From Gammaproteobacteria bacterium (GTDB taxonomy: Bacteria > Pseudomonadota > Gammaproteobacteria > GCA-001735895), in assembly GCA_029882955.1 (NCBI GenBank), contig JAOUJX010000278.1, forward strand, positions 1-5,675: a stretch of DNA of 5,675 nucleotides. Direction: 5' to 3'. The translations under genes were made by a program, and so were the position numbers. The stretch's first letter is position 1; each line of letters opens with the position of its first letter. Positions 1 through 4,622 of this stretch are shown one piece after another. The notes below the pieces were generated by a model. That model saw only the letters and a program-made list of their open reading frames with translations, had not been told where the DNA came from and did no database searches.

Positions 1-8
1 GGGACGCC

Positions 9-1340
9 TTAGCCATTATTAACCAACTCTCCTTTTAACGAATTATTCAATGCCTGGGTAATCTGTACCGCCACAAACTGGCCAACTAAGGAATCGGCAC
101 CAACAAAGTTAACGACGCGGTTATTCTCTGTCCGCCCCTGCATTTCGTCATCACTCTTACGCGACACCCCTTCCACCAGAATACGCTGGGTGGTACCAAC
201 CATTTGTCGAGAAATTCTATTGGCCTGATCGAGCAGTTTATCCTGCAATCGCTTCAATCGTTGCTTCTTGGTTTCCATGGCCACGTTATCAGGCATGAAA
301 GCCGCCGGCGTGCCGGGTCTGGCACTGTAAATAAAGCTGAACGAAGCATCGAAACCGATATCGTCGATGAGCTTCATAGTGGCATTGTAATCGGCCTCAG
401 TTTCTCCCGGGAAACCGATGATAAAGTCTGACGACAGGCTGATATCAGGGCGAACTTTCCGTAGCTTATTGATCTTGTGTTTGTACTCAAGTGCCGTATG
501 GCCGCGCTTCATCATCATTAAAATACGATCGGAACCGCTCTGCACCGGCAGATGCAGATGGCTGACCAGCTCCGGCACGGTGGCATAGGCTTCAATCAAA
601 TTATCCGAAAACTCGACCGGGTGCGAGGTGGTATAGCGAATTCGGTCGATGCCGTCGACCGCCGCGACATAATGGATTAGCAAAGCCAGGTCGGCGATAT
701 CGCCATCGTCCATTACCCCCCGGTAGGCATTCACGTTTTGACCGAGCAGGTTCACTTCGCGTACACCCTGTTCGGCTAGTGAGACGACTTCGGCTATCAC
801 GTCGTCCAGTGGACGGCTAATTTCTTCGCCACGGGTATAAGGTACGACGCAGAAGGTACAATATTTACTGCAGCCCTCCATGATCGAGACAAAGGCTTTG
901 ACCCCATCGGATTTGGGTTCCGGCAGGTGGTCGAATTTTTCGATTTCGGGAAAGCTTATATCGACAACGGCAGAACCAGTGGAACGAGACTGGTGAAGCA
1001 TTTCCGGCAGGCGATGCAGGGTTTGAGGGCCGAATACCATGTCGACATAAGGCGCCCGGGCGCGTATCGCCTCGCCTTCCTGGCTCGCCACACAACCACC
1101 GACGCCAATCACCATATCGGGCTTGTTGGCCTTCAGCTTCTTCCATCGGCCCAGCTGTGAAAACACCTTTTCCTGCGCCTTCTCGCGGATCGAACAGGTA
1201 TTCAGCAGCAAGACGTCCGCGTCTTCCTCATTATCCGTCACCGAAAGCTGGCAACCAGCGGACAGCACGTCCAGCATTTTCGCTGAATCGTACTCATTCA
1301 TCTGACAACCGTGGGTTTTAATATAGACCTTTCCGCTCAT
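9..1340 (-). CDS. miaB: MiaB, tRNA-2-methylthio-N6-dimethylallyladenosine synthase
   Basis: Radical-SAM methylthiotransferase that adds the 2-methylthio group to i6A37 next to the anticodon of tRNAs reading UNN codons, giving ms2i6A37; it acts in the cytoplasm. The 443-residue length is normal for the family. The N-terminal UPF0004 domain has its three cluster cysteines at C12 (GCQMNEYDS), C49 (NTCSIREKA) and C83 (GGCVASQEG). The radical-SAM CxxxCxxC motif is C157, C161, C164 (EGCSKYCTFC), followed by VPYTRG. A C-terminal TRAM-type RNA-binding domain fits roughly residues 375-440. The start is fixed by homology, since MSGKVYIKTHGCQMNEYDS aligns with known MiaB N-termini. No Shine-Dalgarno is visible just upstream. 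The gene reads away from all other genes in the window, and its usual downstream neighbours lie outside. All catalytic residues are present, so it should be functional. Confidence 0.98.
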   Translation of the reverse strand: MSGKVYIKTHGCQMNEYDSAKMLDVLSAGCQLSVTDNEEDADVLLLNTCSIREKAQEKVFSQLGRWKKLKANKPDMVIGVGGCVASQEGEAIRARAPYVDMVFGPQTLHRLPEMLHQSRSTGSAVVDISFPEIEKFDHLPEPKSDGVKAFVSIMEGCSKYCTFCVVPYTRGEEISRPLDDVIAEVVSLAEQGVREVNLLGQNVNAYRGVMDDGDIADLALLIHYVAAVDGIDRIRYTTSHPVEFSDNLIEAYATVPELVSHLHLPVQSGSDRILMMMKRGHTALEYKHKINKLRKVRPDISLSSDFIIGFPGETEADYNATMKLIDDIGFDASFSFIYSARPGTPAAFMPDNVAMETKKQRLKRLQDKLLDQANRISRQMVGTTQRILVEGVSRKSDDEMQGRTENNRVVNFVGADSLVGQFVAVQITQALNNSLKGELVNNG

Positions 1341-1345
1341 GCGCG

Positions 1346-1352
1346 TATTTTA
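1346..1352 (-). promoter_or_regulatory. Possible -10 element of miaB, very close to the start codon
   Basis: Read on the minus strand, TAAAAT sits six nucleotides before the miaB ATG. This is one mismatch from TATAAT. Used as a -10 box, it would place transcription initiation at or near the A of the start codon, giving a leaderless mRNA, which would agree with the missing Shine-Dalgarno. No convincing -35 hexamer is seen at 16-18 bp, so this is a weak call. Confidence 0.25.
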
Positions 1353-1457
1353 ACCAAAAGCCGGCAACATACACGGAGTTTATTGGGATTGCCATAGGCA
1401 AAATTAACTTTCCCCAGCTGCCATTGCAAAGGCGTGAAATAACTGCGGTTTATACAG

Positions 1458-1497
1458 CCCTGTAGGGTGTCAATAAGCGAAGCGCATTGCACCATGG
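1458..1497. repeat. REP-like imperfect palindrome, dispersed repeat copy C
   Basis: The stretch begins CCCTGTAG and contains arms GGTGTCAAT (1466-1474) and ATTGCACC (1486-1493), complementary except for one extra T in the left arm, around an 11-nt centre. The 12-nt string GCGCATTGCACC (1482-1493) recurs exactly at 4395-4406 in copy B. The general form, GTAGGGTG...GCACC, resembles short palindromic repeats common between genes in environmental gammaproteobacteria. It has no run of T residues, so it is not a standard terminator. Confidence 0.6.
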
Positions 1498-1552
1498 AAA
1501 AACTGCATAGATTAATTTCTGACTAGCTACCCGAGCGACACCACATCAATTA

Positions 1553-1595
1553 ATACCTTGTACTTTCAAACATAACATTTAATATTACAAGGTAT
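1553..1595. repeat. Perfect 10-bp inverted repeat ending in the ATPase start codon
   Basis: ATACCTTGTA (1553-1562) is the exact reverse complement of TACAAGGTAT (1586-1595), with 23 bp between the arms and arm centres 33 bp apart, close to three helical turns. The right arm includes AAGG and the first two bases of the ATG at 1594. In DNA this spacing suits a protein bound to two half-sites on one face. In RNA, if transcription starts upstream, the stem would hide the start codon. Which, if either, is used cannot be read from the sequence. Confidence 0.6.
1558..1585 (+). promoter_or_regulatory. Weak candidate promoter for the ATPase gene
   Basis: A TTGTAC hexamer (1558-1563) stands 16 bp before TAATAT (1580-1585). 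Both match the sigma70 consensus only partly. If used, transcription would start at about 1592, within a couple of bases of the ATG at 1594, and the inverted-repeat arms would overlap the -35 box and the start point, the usual layout for self-repression. This rests on weak hexamers. Confidence 0.25.
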
Positions 1596-2814
1596 GAAAA
1601 GACATTACGCAGCACTTCTTGATGAGTATCTAAAACTTTTTCCATGCGTAGCCATTATCGGGGTCAGGCAATGCGGTAAAACATCGCTTATTCATCAATT
1701 ACCCGGAGAGTGGACTCATTATGACCTGGAAAAAATACAGGATCGAGACATCATACAAACCAATCCAGACCTGTTTTTCCGCCTTAATCCCGAAAAGGTT
1801 ACGATGGATGAGAGTCAGTTATTACCCGATTTATATCCAGCTCTTAGGGTGGCCATCGATAACCAACGTGACAAATGTGGGCGGTTTATCATTACCGGTT
1901 CCAGCTCTCCTGAACTGACCCGGTCTATCTCTGAAAGTCTGGCAGGGAGAGTAGCCATTATCGAAATGGAGCCCTTCAATCTTGCAGAAGCTTACGAGAA
2001 GCCTGTTTCAAGCATCTACCCCCTGATAATGCAACAAGCCTTAGCCTCGCATAGCAGGGAGCTCACTCCTATCCACACATTGGATGAAGTAATGCGCCAT
2101 TGGCTAAATGGTGGCTATCCGGAGCCCTGGATCAAAAACACCGTGAGATTCAAAAAATTATGGATGCAAAACTACATTCAAACCTATCTAGATCGAGATA
2201 TATTACGCTCCTTCCCAAGACTGAGTGGAGACAAGTATCGATTATTTACACAGCTATTGAGCCAACTATCCGGTCAAATCATTAATTATTCAAACGTCTC
2301 CCGATTATTAGGTGTTTCTCAACCTACAGCGAGAGACTATTTTAATATTGCTCAAGGAACATTCATTTGGCGACATCTTCCTGCCTACGAAAAAAATGCG
2401 ACCAAGCGAATTATAAAACATCCGAAAGGTTATCTCAGAGACACCGGTATGCTGCATCATTTACTGCACCTGCACGACCTGAACATGTTATTGACTCATC
2501 CGCAGATGGGGCATTCGTGGGAAACAATGATTTCGGAAAATATCATTCGCGGCCTAACCTCTCTGGGCGCTGAATTCGAGTACTTCCATTACCGAACCGG
2601 AGCTGGAGCAGAAATAGATCTGGTACTCGAGGGGGAATTTGGCCTGCTACCGATAGAAATAAAATATGCGCAACGCATCACCAACAAATCACTCCGATCA
2701 CTCCGAGAATTCATCCAGAACTATTCCTGCCAATATGGCTTAATAATACATAATCACGAAACCGTACAACGATACGATGAAAACATCATCGGGATACCGG
2801 CTACCTGCCTTTAG
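1594..2814 (+). CDS. AAA-type ATPase, AAA_14/DUF4143 family
   Basis: A 406-residue P-loop ATPase of a widespread, patchily distributed prokaryotic family whose cellular role is not established. Walker A is G23-VRQC-GKT30, and Walker B is VTMDE (69-73) followed by SQLLPDLYPAL. A sensor-like strand RFIITGSSS (97-105) precedes LAGRVAIIEMEPF. A helix-turn-helix-like segment lies at about 230-250 (IINYSNVSRLLGVSQPTARD). The C-terminal DUF4143 part holds AEID (339-342) and IEIK (354-357), giving the D...ExK pattern of the PD-(D/E)xK nuclease fold (D342, E355, K357). ATG 1594 is the first possible start, since TAA lies in frame at 1573. AAGG is only one base from the ATG, too close for a normal ribosome site. 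The length is typical and all motifs are intact. The gene is more AT-rich than miaB and appears monocistronic, suggesting acquisition. Nuclease activity is inferred only. Confidence 0.9.
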   Translation: MKRHYAALLDEYLKLFPCVAIIGVRQCGKTSLIHQLPGEWTHYDLEKIQDRDIIQTNPDLFFRLNPEKVTMDESQLLPDLYPALRVAIDNQRDKCGRFIITGSSSPELTRSISESLAGRVAIIEMEPFNLAEAYEKPVSSIYPLIMQQALASHSRELTPIHTLDEVMRHWLNGGYPEPWIKNTVRFKKLWMQNYIQTYLDRDILRSFPRLSGDKYRLFTQLLSQLSGQIINYSNVSRLLGVSQPTARDYFNIAQGTFIWRHLPAYEKNATKRIIKHPKGYLRDTGMLHHLLHLHDLNMLLTHPQMGHSWETMISENIIRGLTSLGAEFEYFHYRTGAGAEIDLVLEGEFGLLPIEIKYAQRITNKSLRSLREFIQNYSCQYGLIIHNHETVQRYDENIIGIPATCL

Positions 2815-2840
2815 GTAAGACTCCTGAGTCGTAAATTACC
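2814..2840. repeat. Broken dyad just after the ATPase stop codon
   Basis: Nested inverted repeats: GGTAA (2814-2818) pairs with TTACC (2836-2840), and GACTC (2819-2823) with GAGTC (2826-2830), the right side interrupted by GTAAA. The inner arms are separated by only two bases, so a clean RNA hairpin would have to open its top. No T-run follows. It could be a poor terminator or a protein site, but chance is not excluded. Confidence 0.3.
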
Positions 2841-2912
2841 ACTTAATCTATCCGCGTACGTAATCTTCAACCAAACAGAACCTAATTTTCCTCAATATTT
2901 GATAAAGAATCG

Positions 2913-2933
2913 CCTGCATGTCACGATTGCAGG
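2913..2933. repeat. Small inverted repeat upstream of the nucleotidyltransferase gene
   Basis: CCTGCA (2913-2918) and TGCAGG (2928-2933) are exact complements around 9 nt and end 27 bp before the ATG at 2961. The position fits an operator for an autoregulated toxin-antitoxin-type operon, but six base pairs can arise by chance. No clear -10/-35 pair or strong Shine-Dalgarno was found in 2815-2960. Confidence 0.25.
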
Positions 2934-2960
2934 ACACATAGATAATCAACTCGGCTAAGT

Positions 2961-3470
2961 ATGAAACTCAGCACATTGGAAAGCGTCTTTCTCGCCCTAA
3001 ATCATGCCAGCGTCCGATATTTGGTTGCTGGTGGCGTGGCTGTAAATATCCATGGCTACCAAAGGATGACATCTGACCTGGATCTCGTGATTAATCTCGA
3101 TGCTGACAATATTAAGAAAACGCTAGCGGCTTTGGAGCCGCTCGGCTACTCACCGATTATCCCAGTATCCGCAAATGATTTTGCTAACGCAGAAAAGCGT
3201 AACGACTGGATTAATAACAAAAACATGCAGGTATTGTCTCTTCAGTCGTACCAGTACCCAGATACCACTATCGATATATTTGTCACCGAACCTTTCGATT
3301 TTAAGATAGAATACAACACTTCATTATCAACAAATATTTTTGCAGATGTAGCCGTTCGAGTGGTCAGTATCCCTACATTAATTGTAATGAAAACACAGGC
3401 GGGACGGAACCGCGACCTTGACGATATCGAACATTTGAATATGATTTTAGATGAACAAAACAACCCATAA
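2961..3470 (+). CDS. Small nucleotidyltransferase-fold protein (AbiEii/DUF6036-like)
   Basis: A 169-residue protein with the pattern of minimal DNA polymerase beta-type nucleotidyltransferases. YLVAGGVAVNIHGY places the glycine pair at G24-G25. TSDLDLVI gives two metal-binding aspartates, D39 and D41. TIDIFV gives the third carboxylate, D105. A C-terminal block IPTLIVMKTQAGRNRDLDDI (137-156) is typical of stand-alone nucleotidyltransferases related to AbiEii toxins. Such proteins transfer nucleotides to tRNA or to partner proteins in known toxin-antitoxin systems; the substrate here is unknown. All catalytic positions are kept, so it is probably active. The ATG at 2961 starts the domain at the expected place, with only a weak ribosome site. 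No AbiEi-like winged-helix gene precedes it, so it is not a classical AbiE pair. It overlaps the next gene by 20 nt, implying co-translation. It is AT-rich compared with miaB. Confidence 0.8.
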   Translation: MKLSTLESVFLALNHASVRYLVAGGVAVNIHGYQRMTSDLDLVINLDADNIKKTLAALEPLGYSPIIPVSANDFANAEKRNDWINNKNMQVLSLQSYQYPDTTIDIFVTEPFDFKIEYNTSLSTNIFADVAVRVVSIPTLIVMKTQAGRNRDLDDIEHLNMILDEQNNP

Positions 3471-3633
3471 ACCCGAACAGTCCTGGGATAATGCAACCTG
3501 GGAAGGCAGCCGCCGCGCCATGATCCGGCAGTCGCTTAAACTCTCTGTCCGAGAGCGTCTACAAGCCCTTGAAGAAATGACGGAAACCAGTCAAAAACTA
3601 GCTTGCCTTAAAAAACTCAACCCTGAAAAGTGA
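3451..3633 (+). CDS. 60-aa partner of the nucleotidyltransferase, possible antitoxin
   Basis: A small, charged, soluble protein of 60 residues with no membrane segment or signal peptide. The recognisable block is TWEGSRRAMIRQ (16-27) followed by LSVRERLQALEEM (31-43), a predicted helical region. From memory, short WEGSRRAQ...ERLEALEE proteins occur beside AbiEii/DUF6036-type nucleotidyltransferases, but I cannot run a search to confirm this. The ATG directly follows an in-frame TAG (3448-3450), so no longer form exists, and it lies 20 nt inside the upstream gene. There is no good Shine-Dalgarno, so translation is probably coupled. The size, order and coupling suggest an antitoxin or regulatory subunit. 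No known antitoxin DNA-binding fold is evident, and the function is inferred from context only. Confidence 0.7.
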   Translation: MNKTTHKPEQSWDNATWEGSRRAMIRQSLKLSVRERLQALEEMTETSQKLACLKKLNPEK

Positions 3634-3773
3634 ACACTACTAATCTTGCCAAATTTCCTCCAGCTGATCACATCTACGCCTCAATCCCGTAGCGTGGCTA
3701 TAACTGAAAATGCTCCTCGATAACCGCTCCTGCGTTATTCTACTTACGGACGTCCTGTCCTAATGCACTGTTC
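3634..3773. other. Non-coding spacer made largely of repeat-derived sequence
   Basis: No gene is supported here. The first part contains dispersed repeat copy A. The second part (about 3711-3773) has no match I can recognise; it includes the 8-bp palindrome GGACGTCC (3748-3755). It abuts the point where HicA homology begins, so it marks the junction that removed the 5' end of hicA. None of the three forward frames here reads like a HicA N-terminus. Confidence 0.6.
3654..3710. repeat. Dispersed repeat copy A, lacking the palindromic core
   Basis: ACATCTAC, two variable bases, then CTCAATCCCGTAG (3670-3692) match 21 of 23 positions with copy B (4361-4383), with weaker similarity for about 20 nt to the left. 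After CCCGTAG, copy A goes almost directly to TGGCTATAACT (3695-3705), which corresponds to TGGCATAACT (4408-4417) in copy B. The roughly 24-nt palindromic segment of copy B (4384-4407) is replaced here by two bases. Confidence 0.6.
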
Positions 3774-3956
3774 TACATCGAGGCTTTATTCATCGCCCTG
3801 GGCGCAGTCCAGACAGAACGAAGTGGATCTGCAGTCAGTTTTGCGTTGAATGATGTGCGGGCAGATTCCCATCGTCCACATCCCGATAAGGCCGCATTAC
3901 GATATCGAGTTAAAGATGCCCGTAACTTTCTAACCCTGGCAGGTATCACACTATGA
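3774..3956 (+). pseudogene. hicA: 5'-truncated hicA toxin remnant
   Basis: Translation from 3774 gives 60 residues and a TGA stop. It begins YIEALFIALGA and includes the HRPHP block (residues 33-37) and YRVKDARNFLTLAGI near the end. This matches the C-terminal two thirds of the roughly 80-85-residue HicA mRNA interferases found upstream of hicB. Family members have about 20-25 further residues, ending near a W..IEALF block. Here that part is absent: the frame is open back to TGA at 3705-3707, but those codons (KCSSITAP...) do not look like HicA. There is no ATG, GTG or TTG before the middle of the domain (first TTG at 3846). Truncation by the adjoining repeat-bearing sequence is the simplest reading. 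The stop overlaps the hicB start as ATGA, preserving the original operon junction. A toxic product is unlikely. Confidence 0.8.
3938..3944 (+). promoter_or_regulatory. Ribosome binding site of hicB inside the hicA remnant
   Basis: GGCAGGT lies nine bases before the ATG at 3953. It supports that start over the in-frame ATGs at 3959 and 3962, and lies within the last codons of the hicA remnant. hicB could therefore still be translated if a transcript reaches it. Confidence 0.5.
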
Positions 3957-4285
3957 ACATGATGAAATACAAAGGCTATGCCGCAAATATCGAATATAAC
4001 GAAGAGGATCGAATTTTTGTCGGTCACCTTGCAGGCATTAAAGATATTGTTGGCTTTCATGGCACAACCGTTGATACGCTAGAGAAGGCTTTTCACGAAT
4101 CCGTAGAAAATTATCTGGCCATTAGTGAAGAAACAGGCCGTCCGGCACAAAAACCCTATTCTGGTAAATTGATGCTACGAGTCGGCGCTGACATCCACGC
4201 CGCCGTAGCAACCATTGCTCAGGGGCAAGGTAAGTCGATCAACCAATGGGCGAGTGAAGTGCTGAATAAAGCCGCTCGTCTATGA
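3953..4285 (+). CDS. hicB: HicB family antitoxin
   Basis: A 110-residue antitoxin with two parts. Residues about 5-65 form the degraded RNase H-like HicB domain: YKGYAANIEYNEEDRIFVGH, then GIKDIVGFHG, then a helix TVDTLEKAFHESVENYL. Residues 70-108 form a ribbon-helix-helix DNA-binding part: SGKLMLRV, then IHAAVATIAQ, then GKSINQWASEVL. In intact systems HicB binds and blocks HicA and represses the operon. Here the hicA frame ends at TGA 3954-3956, overlapping the ATG by two bases, but hicA has lost its 5' end, and probably the operon promoter with it. HicB is thus an apparent orphan, free to repress other sites or to neutralise a related toxin elsewhere; this is inference. Its length and motifs are normal, with no frameshift. 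Confidence 0.92.
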   Translation: MNMMKYKGYAANIEYNEEDRIFVGHLAGIKDIVGFHGTTVDTLEKAFHESVENYLAISEETGRPAQKPYSGKLMLRVGADIHAAVATIAQGQGKSINQWASEVLNKAARL

Positions 4286-4346
4286 ATCGAAATCGATACG
4301 CGGCTCGATGTATGGACTCCTTCCCCAGGCGGAATTAAGTTGAGTT

Positions 4347-4425
4347 CTTTTCAACTAATTACATCTACATCTCAATCCCGTAGGTTGCCAACAGGCGCAT
4401 TGCACCTTGGCATAACTAAATAAGT
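4347..4425. repeat. Dispersed repeat copy B, with palindromic core
   Basis: It shares ACATCTAC..CTCAATCCCGTAG with copy A and the core GCGCATTGCACC (4395-4406) with copy C at 1482-1493, so it links the three copies into one family. The core AGGTTGCC...ATTGCACCT is a degraded palindrome. It is in the same orientation as copy A, and the two direct repeats bracket the hicA remnant and hicB. Confidence 0.6.
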
Positions 4426-4559
4426 TACCCCCCGGGCAATCGACCTGCACTTTCTATTCACTCTATAAATCGATAGAATCCGCGCACACTAATTTTTGCC
4501 AGGAACCTTCGTTTGATCCTGGGTATTATAAATACGGGCCACGCCACTGTTTTAAATGG

Positions 4560-4581
4560 ATTCCGGCTCGTGGGCCGGAAT
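4560..4581. repeat. REP-like hairpin, perfect 8-bp stem
   Basis: ATTCCGGC (4560-4567) and GCCGGAAT (4574-4581) pair exactly around a 6-nt loop and are followed by GACGA. The form tggATTCC..GC / GC..GGAATgacg is a common intergenic repetitive palindrome in many proteobacteria. It lies 41 bp upstream of the O-antigen ligase start. Without a T-run it is not a standard terminator, though it could stabilise RNA ends. Confidence 0.65.
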
Positions 4582-4622
4582 GACGAAGATATTCCGCCAG
4601 GCATTAACCATACTGAGTAATC

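Larger units (their letters stand above)
1341..1593. other. Divergent intergenic region between miaB and the ATPase gene
   Basis: This 253-bp stretch separates the divergently read miaB and DUF4143 ATPase genes, so it must hold both 5' regions. I see no coding sequence. It contains an AT-rich TTAAAAT tract just before the miaB start, a small TTGCC/GGCAA inverted repeat at 1389-1401, a REP-like repeat at about 1458-1497, and a 10-bp inverted repeat at 1553-1595 that covers the ATPase start. Confidence 0.7.
4286..4622. other. Non-coding region between hicB and the O-antigen ligase gene
   Basis: No open frame here resembles a gene. It contains repeat copy B (about 4347-4425), an imperfect stem CCAGGA (4499-4504) / TCCTGG (4517-4522), an AT-rich palindrome GTATT...AATAC around 4523-4535, and a perfect 8-bp REP-like hairpin at 4560-4581. 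The promoter for the following gene should lie here, but I found no convincing -35/-10 pair. Confidence 0.6.

Noticed and set aside
204..431. Plus-strand open frame inside miaB
   Set aside because: It is antisense to the conserved MiaB coding sequence, has no recognisable domain and is best explained as a frame shadow; the same holds for the plus-strand frames at 927-1160 and 1123-1305 and the minus-strand frame at 865-1146.
1389..1401. TTGCC/GGCAA inverted repeat as a regulatory site of miaB
   Set aside because: A five-base arm around three bases is too short to separate from chance, and nothing else supports it.
1721..2573. Short alternative-frame open frames within the ATPase gene
   Set aside because: They lie wholly inside a gene with clear Walker and DUF4143 motifs and show no motifs of their own.
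2961..3470. Classical AbiE (AbiEi plus AbiEii) system
   Set aside because: No winged-helix AbiEi gene lies upstream, and the protein is much shorter than typical AbiEii; only the nucleotidyltransferase fold is shared.
3242..3496. Minus-strand open frame of 84 codons opposite the nucleotidyltransferase
   Set aside because: It overlaps two supported plus-strand genes and its product looks like a reverse translation shadow.
3710..3763. Short frame with an ATG at 3710 as a possible shifted HicA N-terminus
   Set aside because: It gives only 17 residues (MLLDNRSCVILLTDVLS) before a stop and does not resemble HicA.
3773..4060. Minus-strand open frame of 95 codons across the hicA/hicB junction
   Set aside because: It is antisense to the HicA remnant and the HicB N-terminus, both supported by homology.
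4523..4535. TATTAT/TATAAA as a -10 box for the O-antigen ligase gene
   Set aside because: No -35 hexamer stands at 16-18 bp; TTGCCA at 4497-4502 is 22 bp away.
4560..4581. Rho-independent terminator after hicB
   Set aside because: The stem is perfect, but no T-run follows on either strand and it lies about 275 bp past the hicB stop; a REP-type repeat explains it better.
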